Positions 26,643 to 37,329 are shown, numbered from the stretch's first letter. The stretch is 64,000 nucleotides of DNA from PALSA-270 sp963770915 (GCA_963770915.1 CAVYRG010000001.1:806001-870000), one strand, 5' to 3'. Notes: a model not told the origin generated them from the letters alone. A program made the numbers and translations.

Positions 26643-27014
26643 AGCGCAAAAGTTGACATTGACATCCGTATTCTGTCTAGTGAATCCGCTTCAACGCATT
26701 GAGAACTCGGCTACATGCGCGTACTTCACGACACTACCAGAATCCCCCGATTGGAACAAGCACGCAAGGGCAAATACCAAAATTCATACCCAATAACAGT
26801 AATTTGTATATTCGATTGTTCTCGTGTCGCCCAGCGTTATTCCTCACGCGTATTGTCCGGCGATGTATCCAGTTGATTTTAATGTTCATAGCCCAACCCG
26901 AAACATCTTTTCGAAGCGAAACGACGCTAATGGACTCAAAACTGCCCTTGCTGCGGTTACTTTAGACCGACGTTCTCGCAATGACCGCATTGCGAAGAAG
27001 AAAGGACCGTTCCA
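26643..27014. other. divergent intergenic region ccmE / TonB-dependent receptor
   Basis: No gene seen in these 372 bp. The middle (about 26750-26900) is AT-richer than the surroundings and probably holds the promoters for both genes. A ribosome-binding site AGAAAGGA sits about 12 bases before the receptor ATG. No palindrome strong enough to call an operator was seen. Confidence 0.4.
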
Positions 27015-30000
27015 ATGAAGCGGTTTGCCACTCTTGCTTTGCCCTCGCGGCGATTGACCACTTGGGCTGCCCACATTCTGAGTGTGTTGTGCGTCCTGGT
27101 TGCTCTGGCCGGAACCCGCGCGCAAGCGCAAGCGACCTCTGGAGTGGTTGGCGTGGTGACCGACGCCAGCGGAGCCGTCGTGGTGGGAGCCGATGTGAAG
27201 CTCACCAATGCTGCAACCGCGTTTTCGAGTGAAACCACGACCAACAGCGCGGGGGTCTATCAATTCCTTCACGTTCCCCCGGGGACAGGCTATGTGCTCG
27301 CCGTGAGCAAGTCGTCATTCCGCACCGCCAGCATCTCGAATCTTTCATTAGGCGTTGCCGCCACTGAAACTCAAAACGTGAAGCTAGAGCTGGGCAAAGT
27401 CAATGAGACCGTGGAAGTGCAGGCCAGCGGGGAAGGCACGGTGAACACGATCGACGCCAGCATCGGCAATGTGATCACCAATCGGCAAGTTGCCGACTTG
27501 CCAAGCGTGTTCCGAACCGATGCCTCCACCCTCCTGCAACTTCAGCCCGGAGTTCAGGCTCCTCCGGGCGGCGCCGACGCGCAATACGGCTCCGTGACCG
27601 GCTCGCGCGCCGACGCCGGCAACATCATTCTGGACGGACTGGATGCGAACGATGAACGCATCGGGCAGGCCTTTACTACCGTGGGACGTGCGCCGATTGA
27701 TTCGATCGCAGAGGCCCGGACTATTGTTGGGGGCGCGGATGCCAGCTATGGCCGCGGCGGAGCCGAAGTGGAGTTGGTCACCAAGAGCGGCACCAATCAG
27801 TGGCATGGCTCGCTTTCCGAATTCAATCGCGTTTCCCTGTTTGCGGCCAACGACTTTTTCAATGACCTAAACGGGCTTCCGAAGGGCCAACTCACCCGCA
27901 ATCAGTTTGGCGGCACAATTGGCGGCCCGATTCTGAAGGACAAGCTCTTTTTCTTCTTTACCTACAATGGACGGAGGGATGCGATTCCGACCACGGAAAA
28001 CCTCGCTGTCCCGCTGCCCTCATTCCTCGCTGGTAACCTTAAGTACATCAACGATGGGGTCGGCTGCACCGCGAACTCGACGTCGCCGAGTTGCATCGGC
28101 ACGTTAGACGCCGCGCACCTCACGACTTTGGATCCGTGCTCGACCGCTGGCTGCGCCCAAAGCGGCCCCAATGCAGGGCTTCTGTCGTTTTTGCAAAGCC
28201 GCTACCCCAGCCCGGCCAACAACAGCAGCGTGGGCGACGGCCTGAACATCGGAGGCTTCGCCTTCAACGCACCGGCTTATGTGCAGGAAAACACTTATGT
28301 TGGAAGGCTCGATTACAAACTTTCCTCAAGCCACAGCTTGTTTGCCCGCGGCACGTGGGACCGGGATAACAGCACGGAAACCACCAAGGCCTTCCCACAA
28401 GACCCGCCGGAGCTGATTGCTTTCATCAATCACACTAACACCTGGGTGGTCGGTGATACCTGGCTGATCAGCCCCACCATGACCAACCAGGCGACTTTCG
28501 GAATCTCGGACTTGAACTACAATTTCCCGGCGACCTTTGCTCCGTCATCGCCGAACCTCTTTGGCTTCACCAACGCCCTTTCAAGTCCGTACGGCGATTT
28601 CCGTGGACAAAGCAGTGATGTCCCCGTGCCTGAAATCCGCGATACCTACACCTGGACCCGCGGCCACCACACTATGCAGTTTGGCACGGACATCAAGCCG
28701 ATTCGCTCGCGTTCTTCTAACGTGAACGATGTCAGTTTCCCTACTATTGGCCTGCAATCGTTGATTACGAACCTCGATTCTTCCTTGCGTCCCAGTGACA
28801 TTTTGAATGATCCTACCGTGCAGACAATCTGGGACGACAATTTCACGACCATCCTGGGCCGCTATGCCAGCAACACAGCCAACTACAACTACGACGTTGC
28901 CGGCAATGGATTGCCGCAGGGCACGCCTGCAGCGCGCGACTTCCACTACAATGAGTATGAATTCTTCGGCCAGGACACCTGGCACGTGAATTCCGACCTG
29001 ACCCTCACCTACGGCTTGCGCTGGACCTATCACAGCGTGCCATTTGAGGCCAACGGTTTCGAGGCAGTGCCGTCCGGATCTCCGCTCGGGCTCCTGAATC
29101 AGCGCCTGCAAGACGCGGCTAACGGCATTAACGGTCCGGATGCAATTCCATTCACCAGTTACTCGCTGGGCGGACCGGTTAACCATGCCCCCGGTTATTA
29201 CAAGCCGGATTGGAAAGATTTCTCGCCCCGGCTCGGATTTGCTTATTCGCCCTCCGCAACCTCGGGTTTCCTCGGGCGCATTTTGGGGGACCGCAAGACC
29301 AGTATTCGTGGCGGAGCGGGCATCGTCTATGACCGGATTTTGAATACATTGACCTTTGAAGCAGATGAGGCCAGCCAGTTGTTCGCCGCCCAAGCTCCCT
29401 TCCAGTACGGGGTCTCGGGCGATCCCGAGCAATCGCTGATCAACGATCCGCGCTTTACATCGATCAAGACGCCACCTGCGCCGCCACCGGCCGGAACCAT
29501 TCCACGTCCCACGGTTTTTCCCTTCGTGGATACGGAAGCGAATTTCGGCTGCCCGTTTCCAACCGCGGCCGGGCTCTGTGGCACGGGGTTGAACTTGGGA
29601 GGCACGCTTTTCCAATTCTCCAACAACGTTAAGAGTCCTTATGCGATCACGGCATCGTTTGGAATTCAGCGCGAACTGCCCGGCGATTTCCTGCTGGAAG
29701 TGGATTATTTCGGCAAGTTTGGCCGTCGTCTGATTGCCAACGGAGATCCCGCGCAGCAAACCAACTTCAAGGACCCGCAGTCCGGGCAATTTCTTAGGAC
29801 CGCTTTCGCTAACATCCAAAAGGCCGTGCAGGCGGGGACTACGCCTGCAGACCAACCCTGGTTCGAAAATCAGATGAACGCGGCCATCGCAGCACAAGCC
29901 GGACCCGGTGTAACTTGCCAGGACGCGTTTGGCGAGAGCTGCACGGCGCTTGCATCCGATCCCAACTTCCTCGGCAACATCTTCTTCGTGGGCGACGTCT

Positions 30001-30911
30001 CTACGGTGGACTTGGTACTCACCAACTCCGGGCTTCTGTTGCCGAACACGGGCCTGCCCTTCCAAACCGGTTCGATCGCCAACGCAGGGAACTACGGCAT
30101 CTCTACGTATAACAGCCTGGTTGTGACGCTGCGCAAGCGCTTCTCCCACAACCTGCAGTTCGACGTTGATTATGCCTACGCGCACTCGATGGACAACGTG
30201 TCGGACATTACCAATGACGCGATCTTTGCTGGCTTCAACGGCCAAGGGTTGATTTGCGATCTCAGCAACACCCGGCTCTGTTTTGCCAACTCCAATTTCG
30301 ACGCTACCCACACCCTGAGCGCAAATTATGTCTACCAGCTTCCTATTGGCCGCGGCCAAAGCCTGGGTGGCGACATGCCGAAGTGGGCCGACGAGATCGT
30401 TGGCGGCTGGGAGACTTCAGGGATCGTTTCCTTCCACACCGGCTATCCCTGGAACACCGTTGCGTCCTCGTTCCCCATTGACTTCACGCAGGAAGCTTCG
30501 GCCCAGTTCGTCGGCTCCTCCTCGGGCGTGAAGCAGCATATCCACATCGACAGTCAGGGGCGGGTGCAGTTTTTCGCCGATCAGACGAACGCACTCAATT
30601 CCTTCGCCTTCCCATTCGGCGGCGACGTTGGGACGCGCAATGTGTTGCGCGGGCCGCGCTATCTGAACTTCGATATGGCGATTCTGAAGGACTTCAAGAT
30701 GCCGTGGGAAGGACATGTGCTGCAATTCCGCGCGGAAGCCTTCAACGTCTTCAACCATCCCAACTTCAACGACCCGACGACGAACCCGTCCACGACCGGG
30801 TCCTACAACTTTAACAACAACAGCATCTCCAACCCAACCCAATACGGCGTCCTGACAAACTTGGCCCATGATATGCGCCAGTTGCAGTTCGGGTTGCAGT
30901 ACACGTTCTAG
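27015..30911 (+). CDS. Oar-type TonB-dependent outer-membrane receptor
   Basis: Outer-membrane protein of 1298 residues. A signal peptide (about 18-39) is followed by a carboxypeptidase-regulatory-like beta-sandwich (about 40-115: SGVVGVVTDASGAVVVGADVKL), a plug domain (about 140-250, including 'GNIILDGLDANDERI') and a very long beta-barrel ending in the canonical aromatic C-terminus LQFGLQYTF. This is the Oar/Acidobacteria group, commonly present in tens of copies per genome. The family takes up large ligands or acts in surface assembly, and the substrate cannot be told. It stands alone, without a SusD-like partner, and is followed by a clear terminator. Confidence 0.9.
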   Translation: MKRFATLALPSRRLTTWAAHILSVLCVLVALAGTRAQAQATSGVVGVVTDASGAVVVGADVKLTNAATAFSSETTTNSAGVYQFLHVPPGTGYVLAVSKSSFRTASISNLSLGVAATETQNVKLELGKVNETVEVQASGEGTVNTIDASIGNVITNRQVADLPSVFRTDASTLLQLQPGVQAPPGGADAQYGSVTGSRADAGNIILDGLDANDERIGQAFTTVGRAPIDSIAEARTIVGGADASYGRGGAEVELVTKSGTNQWHGSLSEFNRVSLFAANDFFNDLNGLPKGQLTRNQFGGTIGGPILKDKLFFFFTYNGRRDAIPTTENLAVPLPSFLAGNLKYINDGVGCTANSTSPSCIGTLDAAHLTTLDPCSTAGCAQSGPNAGLLSFLQSRYPSPANNSSVGDGLNIGGFAFNAPAYVQENTYVGRLDYKLSSSHSLFARGTWDRDNSTETTKAFPQDPPELIAFINHTNTWVVGDTWLISPTMTNQATFGISDLNYNFPATFAPSSPNLFGFTNALSSPYGDFRGQSSDVPVPEIRDTYTWTRGHHTMQFGTDIKPIRSRSSNVNDVSFPTIGLQSLITNLDSSLRPSDILNDPTVQTIWDDNFTTILGRYASNTANYNYDVAGNGLPQGTPAARDFHYNEYEFFGQDTWHVNSDLTLTYGLRWTYHSVPFEANGFEAVPSGSPLGLLNQRLQDAANGINGPDAIPFTSYSLGGPVNHAPGYYKPDWKDFSPRLGFAYSPSATSGFLGRILGDRKTSIRGGAGIVYDRILNTLTFEADEASQLFAAQAPFQYGVSGDPEQSLINDPRFTSIKTPPAPPPAGTIPRPTVFPFVDTEANFGCPFPTAAGLCGTGLNLGGTLFQFSNNVKSPYAITASFGIQRELPGDFLLEVDYFGKFGRRLIANGDPAQQTNFKDPQSGQFLRTAFANIQKAVQAGTTPADQPWFENQMNAAIAAQAGPGVTCQDAFGESCTALASDPNFLGNIFFVGDVSTVDLVLTNSGLLLPNTGLPFQTGSIANAGNYGISTYNSLVVTLRKRFSHNLQFDVDYAYAHSMDNVSDITNDAIFAGFNGQGLICDLSNTRLCFANSNFDATHTLSANYVYQLPIGRGQSLGGDMPKWADEIVGGWETSGIVSFHTGYPWNTVASSFPIDFTQEASAQFVGSSSGVKQHIHIDSQGRVQFFADQTNALNSFAFPFGGDVGTRNVLRGPRYLNFDMAILKDFKMPWEGHVLQFRAEAFNVFNHPNFNDPTTNPSTTGSYNFNNNSISNPTQYGVLTNLAHDMRQLQFGLQYTF

Positions 30912-30930
30912 GAAAGACGCATTCGTCTTC

Positions 30931-30963
30931 AGGCCGGCCTGAGATCAAACGCCGGCCTTTTTT
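30931..30963 (+). terminator. Rho-independent terminator after the TonB-dependent receptor
   Basis: Stem AGGCCGGC / GCCGGCCT (8 bp) with a 12-base loop, followed by a run of T residues to 30963, 20 bp past the receptor stop. Confidence 0.9.
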
Positions 30964-31053
30964 CTGCCTACATTACTGTCGTGTGCGCGGCGGAGGCGGG
31001 CGCCCGGCTTCCGCTACAATTCTTATGTACTCATTCCATCTCCAAGGACGCTC

Positions 31054-31602
31054 ATGATTCATCCCTGGCACGACGTGACTCCCGGCGACCAGTTGCCGCG
31101 CGAGTTCTTTTCGGTGATCGAAATCCCGTTCGGCTCCAGCGTAAAGTATGAGCTCGACAAGACCAGCGGCCTGATCAAGCTGGACCGCATTCTTTACTCC
31201 GCGGTTTACTATCCGGCGAACTATGGCTTTATTCCTCAGACTCTGGCCGAGGACGATGACCCGCTCGACGTGCTGGTGCTCTGCCAGGAAACCGTGGTGC
31301 CTCTGACCATCATCCACTCCCGCACTATCGGCCTGATGACCATGATCGACGGCGGCAAGAAGGATCACAAGATCATCGCCATCGCCACCGAAGACCCCGA
31401 GTTCAACGCCTATCGCGAGGCCAAGGAAATGCCACCGCACCGCTTGCTGATGCTGCGGCGGTTTTTTCAGGACTATAAGCAGCTGGAAGGCAAAGCTGTG
31501 GAAGTGGATGAGATTCGTCCGGCGGCCGAGGCGTTTCCCATCATCAGCGATGCGCTGCGCCGCTATAGCGAGCAGCGGCGCAAAGGCTTCAGCCCGAAAT
31601 AA
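31054..31602 (+). CDS. ppa: inorganic pyrophosphatase
   Basis: Soluble family I pyrophosphatase of 182 residues that hydrolyses PPi to drive biosynthesis. The active-site acidic motif D-D-D-P-L-D-V-L-V (about 69-77) and the substrate contacts 'EIPFGSSVKYELDK' (about 25-38, Glu/Lys) and 'YPANYGFIPQTL' are intact. A metal-binding 'DHKIIAI.TEDPE' follows. It is single-copy-like in context and converges on the M13 peptidase gene with about 70 bp between, holding a small CGTAGC/GCTACG hairpin. Confidence 0.93.
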   Translation: MIHPWHDVTPGDQLPREFFSVIEIPFGSSVKYELDKTSGLIKLDRILYSAVYYPANYGFIPQTLAEDDDPLDVLVLCQETVVPLTIIHSRTIGLMTMIDGGKKDHKIIAIATEDPEFNAYREAKEMPPHRLLMLRRFFQDYKQLEGKAVEVDEIRPAAEAFPIISDALRRYSEQRRKGFSPK

Positions 31603-31670
31603 GGGCCGCTTGAAGTCGTAGCACTCAGAGCTACGAAGACCTCTGCCGAAAAAGCGCCGACGCTACGCTT

Positions 31671-33728
31671 CTACCACACCCGGCAGGCGTCGGCCGCCAC
31701 CATGGGATCGCCCGCTTTGCAGCTCCATGCCTTCTCGAATTCCGGCATGTTCTGCACCACACCGTCGACGCGATATTTTCCCGGCGAGTGCGGATCGATC
31801 GTAACCAGCATGCGGGAGAACTCGGGGCGGCGCAATTCGCACCACACCCGGCCAAACCCCAGATAAAAGCGCTGCTGCGGGGTGTAGCCGTCGATCTTCT
31901 CGGCACCGCGGCCGGCCTTGCCTTCTTCAATTTCACGGTTGAGGGTCATCAGGGCAATGCGAGCGCCGCCATTGTCGGCGGTGTTTTCGCCCAGCGTGAG
32001 CCGCCCGTTGAGCTTCAGGTCGTCCACTGCCACGAAGCTGCTGTATTCCTTGGCGATGCAACTGTCGCGCTTTTCGAACTCCTGCGCATCCTGCGCCGTC
32101 CACCAGTCGCGCAGATTGCCTTGGGGATCGTAATGGCGGCCCTGATCGTCAAAGCCGTGCGTCAACTCATGGCCAATCACCAGGCCGATGGCTCCAAAAT
32201 TCACCGCGTCATCCTGGTTCTTGTCGAAAAACGGCGGCTGCAGAATGCCGGCGGGGAACACGATCTCATTCTTCGATGGACTGTAGTAGGCGTTCACCGT
32301 GGGCGGCGTCATTTCCCATTCCTCGCGGTCGGCCGGCTTTTCGATCTTATTGACTTGCCGCTTTCCCTCGAATTCGTTGCCCCGCAGGAAATTCCCCAGC
32401 AGGTCCCCGCGGACAATTTGCAGCGAGCTATAGTCGCGCCATTTGTCGGGATAGCCGATCTTATTGGTGATGGCCGCCAGCTTGATCTGGGCCTGCTTCT
32501 TGGTCGCATCCGACATCCAGGGCAACGTCTGGATATCTTCGGAAAGTGACTTTTCCAGCTCGTGCACCATGGTCAGCATGCGCTGTTTGCTATCGGGGCC
32601 GAAGGTTCGCTCCACGAAGCGCTGGCCCAGGGCTTCTCCCAACTCTCCGTCCGTCAGCGAGACACAACGCTTCCAGCGCGGCTTGATTTCCTTTTGTCCC
32701 GTGAGGAACTGGGCGAATGTGAAGTTGGCGTCGACATAGGGCTTCGAGAGCCAGGGCGCGGCGCTGCTCAGCAAATGCCACGTCGCATAGGTCTTCAGGG
32801 CATCGAGCGACTCTGCGGCCAGAAGGTCATTCACGCCTTTGAAGAAGTCAGGATTGCGAACGTTCAAACTGGTGAAAGTGGGAGATCCCATCGCGGTGAA
32901 GTACGTGCTGAGGTCGAGATTGGGAGCCAGCGCGATCGCCGCGTCCTTGGTCATGGTGTGATCGATGTTTTTGGGATCGCGGCGGAGGGTGCGGTCCATG
33001 GCGGCTTTGGCCAGCGCGGTTTCGATGCGCAGCACGGTCTGCGCCGATTCGGCCGCTTGCTGCGGTGTTTGGCCCGCCAGTGTGAATAGCTGCGAGGCAT
33101 AGTCGAGCAAGTGCTGGCGCATCTCGCCCATCTTGGGAGTGTCTTTGAGGTAGTAGTCGCGGTCGGGCATGGTCAGGCCGGCTTGGTCGAGGTTGGCCAC
33201 GTCTTTATCGGCATCGTGCAGATCGGCGGCTGCCCCAAAATCGAACAGCGTGTTCGCGCCCAGCAACTGATCGTGGGCGATGACCTCCACAAGCTGTTGG
33301 CGGTTGGTGACCTCTGAAATCCGCTGCAGTTCGGGCTTCAGCGGATCAAGCCCTTTGGCATCGGCTGCCTTCTCGTCCATGCAGGCGCCATAGAAATCGC
33401 CGATCTTCTGATCGATGGCGTCGCGCCCAGGGTTGTCAACTTCAGCCTTTTCCAGGATATCGCGCAGAATGCCCTGGTTGCGCTCGTTCAGCTGCACGAA
33501 GCTCATCCAGCGCACCTGGTCCGCCGGAATGGAAGCCTTCTTCAGCCAGTTGCCGCAGGCGAACTGGAAGAAATCGGTGCAGGGGCTCACCGACTTGTCG
33601 ATGTTATCGAAGCTGAATTCCAGGGGCGGCTCGCTGGCTTGCGGCGAAGCGGGGCTTGATGAAGGCGTCTGGGCGAGGCCGGCCGACGCTAGAAACAGGC
33701 ACAAGGCTGAAACAAGACAAAATCGCAT
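31671..33728 (-). CDS. M13 family zinc metallopeptidase (neprilysin/PepO-like)
   Basis: Exported endopeptidase of 685 residues with a signal peptide (about 1-19). The N-terminal region has 'FQFACGNWLKKASIPADQ' (about 53-70), the M13_N signature. The catalytic domain has IGHELTHGFDDQG (HExxH) with the third zinc ligand in LGENTADNGG (E-x3-D) about 60 residues later, and NAYYSPSKNEIVFPAGIL, the substrate-cleft motif. The C-terminus ends CRVW, as in neprilysin-type enzymes (C-x-x-W). It probably degrades peptides in the periplasm. Divergent from thiC with about 165 bp between. Confidence 0.93.
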   Translation of the reverse strand: MRFCLVSALCLFLASAGLAQTPSSSPASPQASEPPLEFSFDNIDKSVSPCTDFFQFACGNWLKKASIPADQVRWMSFVQLNERNQGILRDILEKAEVDNPGRDAIDQKIGDFYGACMDEKAADAKGLDPLKPELQRISEVTNRQQLVEVIAHDQLLGANTLFDFGAAADLHDADKDVANLDQAGLTMPDRDYYLKDTPKMGEMRQHLLDYASQLFTLAGQTPQQAAESAQTVLRIETALAKAAMDRTLRRDPKNIDHTMTKDAAIALAPNLDLSTYFTAMGSPTFTSLNVRNPDFFKGVNDLLAAESLDALKTYATWHLLSSAAPWLSKPYVDANFTFAQFLTGQKEIKPRWKRCVSLTDGELGEALGQRFVERTFGPDSKQRMLTMVHELEKSLSEDIQTLPWMSDATKKQAQIKLAAITNKIGYPDKWRDYSSLQIVRGDLLGNFLRGNEFEGKRQVNKIEKPADREEWEMTPPTVNAYYSPSKNEIVFPAGILQPPFFDKNQDDAVNFGAIGLVIGHELTHGFDDQGRHYDPQGNLRDWWTAQDAQEFEKRDSCIAKEYSSFVAVDDLKLNGRLTLGENTADNGGARIALMTLNREIEEGKAGRGAEKIDGYTPQQRFYLGFGRVWCELRRPEFSRMLVTIDPHSPGKYRVDGVVQNMPEFEKAWSCKAGDPMVAADACRVW

Positions 33729-33893
33729 GCGTTTCCTCGTATGAATCTGCTGGTAATTCTAAGCTGACGGTATTGGACGGGCAAACGACGAAAACGTTAG
33801 CTGCCAGCGTTGACTTTGTGTTCTGCGCCGCCGCTAGCCGCCGGCCCACGACCGCAGCATGGCATCACAATTGGGGTTTATAATTTGGCTCTT

Positions 33894-35348
<1,455 letters not shown>

Positions 35349-35351
35349 TAC

Positions 35352-35396
35352 GTGGGGACAGCCGCCCGGCTGCCCGCCGAGCAAAGCTCGGCAGTC
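35352..35396. repeat. palindromic repeat, 'GGGGACAGCCG' family
   Basis: Two adjacent hairpins, GGGACAGCCG-CC-CGGCTG and GCCGAGC-AAA-GCTCGGC, just after the thiC stop. The same composite element occurs twice in opposite orientation inside the Lhr-helicase gene (59788-59833 and 60191-60236). Confidence 0.75.
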
Positions 35397-35399
35397 TTG

Positions 35400-35424
35400 T
35401 GTGGCGCGGGCGCCCTCGCCCGCG
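35400..35424. repeat. palindromic repeat, 'TGTGGCGCGGGC' family
   Basis: TGTGGCGCGGGC followed by GCCCTCGCCCGCG forms a short hairpin directly beside the preceding repeat. A related, longer copy is found in the Lhr-helicase gene at 61735-61813. Confidence 0.65.
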
Positions 35425-35473
35425 TGGTCAGCAGTGGTTGCAAAACAAATAGCGTTAAGGTGTCGGCGCGGAA

Positions 35474-35677
35474 ATGAGCGTCGTGCCCCGTCCAAGCTCC
35501 GCTTGGACGCGATTGCCCTGCTACCTCACGGCGAAGTCTAAGAAGTTCGATCTAGACAATCCCGTCCCCGATGATGAAGACGACCAAACCCTCGCCGCCA
35601 TAGACGAAGGCACGCGGGACGCCGAAGCCGGTCGAACTGTGCCCGCGGAAGAAGTCCGACGCTTCTTACCAAAGTAG
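35474..35677 (+). CDS. small orphan antitoxin-like protein
   Basis: 67 residues. The second half, LAAIDEGTRDAEAGRTVPAEEVRRFLPK, has the phrase seen in small antitoxins paired with RelE/ParE-like toxins (EGxxDxxxGRxVPxEEVR). The first 15 residues come from a palindromic repeat (GTCCAAGC-TCC-GCTTGGAC at 35490-35508), so the original N-terminus has probably been replaced; a TTG at 35513 is another possible start. No toxin follows: only 55 bp separate it from the next TA pair. It is read as an antitoxin remnant or an orphan. Confidence 0.4.
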   Translation: MSVVPRPSSAWTRLPCYLTAKSKKFDLDNPVPDDEDDQTLAAIDEGTRDAEAGRTVPAEEVRRFLPK

Positions 35678-35732
35678 ACTGCCGCCTCCTTGTGCGCACG
35701 ATCTGAACGCACGATAACGATATAATCGCTCC

Positions 35733-36011
35733 ATGGCTGACCATGTGATCCATATCTCAGAAGCGGACGCGGCCCGCGATTTCCGGGAGCTGCTGGCTCG
35801 CGTGCGCGCCGGCGCGGAGGTCGTAATCGAGAGTGGCAAATTGCCTGTGGCCGTGATCCATGCGCCAGTCCCCGCCCGCCGTTCTATCTCCGAGTGCATC
35901 GCCCTGCTCCCCGAGGGTTCGACAGCGACTATCGATGCCGACTTTGCCAAGGATGTGGAGGCAGCGGTCGAAAGTCATCGCGAGCCGCTCGAACCGCCCT
36001 CGTGGGAGTAA
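35733..36011 (+). CDS. Phd/YefM-type antitoxin
   Basis: 92-residue antitoxin. The N-terminus 'HVIHISEADAARDFRELLARVRAGAEVVIE' has the Phd/YefM beta-alpha fold pattern (S-x-x-x-A...F..LL..V..G..V.I), which binds operator DNA, and the C-terminal part (about 55-92, acidic, Trp near the end) would wrap the toxin. The stop is 6 bp before the vapC-type toxin start, so it forms an operon. The DNA upstream is AT-richer (ACGATAACGATATAATC), with TATAAT-like sequence about 10-15 bp before the ATG, which may be the autoregulated promoter. Confidence 0.82.
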   Translation: MADHVIHISEADAARDFRELLARVRAGAEVVIESGKLPVAVIHAPVPARRSISECIALLPEGSTATIDADFAKDVEAAVESHREPLEPPSWE

Positions 36012-36017
36012 TCCTCC

Positions 36018-36431
36018 ATGGGACTGATTCTCGATTCCAGTGTCCTGATCGCAGCCGAGCGCGAGGGGCAGAACGCGCGGCAGATGCTGGCCGCCATCTC
36101 TGCCAACGCGGGAGATACCGAGGTCGCTATCTCGGTCGTCACTCTGATCGAACTGGCGCACGGTGCGGCCCGAGCCGGAACGCAGCAGCGAAAGGCTCAG
36201 CGGCAGAGGTTCATCCAGGAACTGCTCACGGCCCTGCCCGTTCATCCGGTCACCGCGTCGGTTGCTCTTCGTACCGGGCAAATCGACGGCGAGAACCAAG
36301 CGAAGGGCATCCGCCTTCCGCTTACCGACTTATTGATTGGCGCGACGGCCTTGGAACTCGGCTACAGCGTAGCCACCGGCAATCTCCGCCACTTCCAAAT
36401 GATCCCGGGGTTGGCGGCGGTTCGGCTCTAG
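36018..36431 (+). CDS. vapC: VapC-type PIN-domain ribonuclease toxin
   Basis: PIN-domain toxin of 137 residues that would cleave RNA with Mg2+. The acidic active site is visible: D6 in LILDSSVLIAAE, Glu in SVVTLIELAHGA (about 45-50), Asp in RLPLTDLLIGATAL (about 102) and the terminal N/H in ATGNLRHFQMIPGL. It is preceded by its Phd-type antitoxin. The module sits in an accessory patch between thiC and a CheB/CheR gene, with a 46-bp scrap of thiC 22 bp after the stop, which suggests the region arrived by recombination. Confidence 0.88.
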   Translation: MGLILDSSVLIAAEREGQNARQMLAAISANAGDTEVAISVVTLIELAHGAARAGTQQRKAQRQRFIQELLTALPVHPVTASVALRTGQIDGENQAKGIRLPLTDLLIGATALELGYSVATGNLRHFQMIPGLAAVRL

Positions 36432-36452
36432 TCGCGGGCAGGGGCTCCCTTG

Positions 36453-36498
36453 GCCATCGGCGCGGCCATGATCAGATGGCACGGCGGCGCCATGCTCT
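36453..36498 (+). pseudogene. 46-bp remnant of thiC
   Basis: 43 of 46 bases match thiC positions 34911-34956 in the same orientation (GCCATCGGCGCGGC...GGATGGCACGG...GCCATGCTCT), with substitutions at three places and an in-frame stop (TAA) immediately after. It corresponds to the thiC 'AIGAAMIGWHGAAML' segment. It is too long and too close to be chance, so it is a scrap of thiC left behind VapBC. Confidence 0.85.
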
Positions 36499-36942
36499 AA
36501 GTCACTGCCTCTGTAGGTTATGGCCCCGCACGCCCTCGTTTCGGGGAGGAAAGAACCAGGGCGCTCAAGGGCGACGGGAAGGGACACCCCGTCTAGCTGG
36601 CTGGAGGGTCCTTCTCGGCGCTGGCAAGCAAGGCGCGCACGGTGGGAGCCATTCCCTGTTGCCAAAAGAGGCGAAGAACCGAATCGCCGATCTGTTCGGC
36701 ATTGTGGAGTAGGCCTTGATCCCTGGCATCAGCGTAGAAACCATCGCGCCAATGTTCAAAGGATAGGCCGTTGCTTCCACCATCCCCTTTTTCCGGACCC
36801 CATGAGGCTGTCATTACAAAATGCCGTACCTCCGATGTACACTTGCAGGCAGGGCAGCACAAGCGCCAAAAGGCGCCAACCCGGATGAAATCCCGATTGG
36901 CCACATTGAGAGTTTGAATGGGTGGCCGCGAGAGGATGGCAA
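36499..36942. other. degraded intergenic stretch
   Basis: No convincing gene in these 444 bp. A minus-strand frame (36593-36988, 131 codons) is open, but overlaps the next gene's start, contains no recognisable domain and has an atypical N-terminus. Its last 60 residues could be a decayed fragment, which cannot be decided here. I see no clear repeat in the stretch. Confidence 0.35.
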
Positions 36943-37329
36943 ATGCAAGACAGCTCTGACATTGTCGACTCCTGGAAAGAGATTGCATCTTTTCTGCGGC
37001 GTGGCATTCGCACCGTGCAGCGGTGGGAGAAGAGCGAAGGCTTGCCGGCGCGCCGACATCATCACCTCAAACGCGGCTCGGTTTACGCGCTGCAATCGGA
37101 GCTCGCCGTCTGGCTGCGGGCTCGACAAGCCGGTGGCGGGGCTGGCGGCGGCGGCCAAACCATAGATCAGTTCGAGCGATTGCGCATGCTCGCGATGCGG
37201 CAGGCCGTATTAACCGGCGAACTCCAACAACTGCTGGCCCACAACCTAGCACTCCGGATGCAGCTAAATCGGCCCGTCTCTACGCAGTTCTCGAGAACAG
37301 CCGCCGAGGACCGAGCGCCTACAGCGTAG
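36943..37329 (+). CDS. small HTH DNA-binding protein
   Basis: 128 residues. The N-terminal 60 form the helix-turn-helix seen repeatedly in acidobacterial genomes: SWKEIASFLRRGIRTVQRWE (recognition helix around RTVQRWE) followed by GLPARRHHHLKRGSVYAL and a Trp-containing strand. In larger proteins this domain is followed by TPR or beta-propeller sensors. Here the rest is a Gly linker and a short helical segment (QFERLRMLAMRQAVLTGELQQLL). The ATG at 36943 is preferred over a GTG at 36922 because GAGAGGA sits about 10 bases before it. It precedes the CheB-CheR gene by 224 bp. Confidence 0.68.
   Translation: MQDSSDIVDSWKEIASFLRRGIRTVQRWEKSEGLPARRHHHLKRGSVYALQSELAVWLRARQAGGGAGGGGQTIDQFERLRMLAMRQAVLTGELQQLLAHNLALRMQLNRPVSTQFSRTAAEDRAPTA

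Noticed and set aside
28581..30359. Minus-strand frame of 592 codons opposite the TonB-dependent receptor
   Set aside because: Antisense shadow; the plus strand has a full signal peptide, plug and barrel, while the minus frame has no recognisable family.
33729..33893. TPP riboswitch before thiC
   Set aside because: Looked for CTGAGA...ACC and CTGATG-type THI-box text in the 165 bp; none found, and the region is too short for a full aptamer plus platform.
36593..36988. Minus-strand gene of 131 codons between VapBC and the HTH gene
   Set aside because: It overlaps the HTH start, has no convincing ribosome-binding site and no known domain; at most a decayed fragment.
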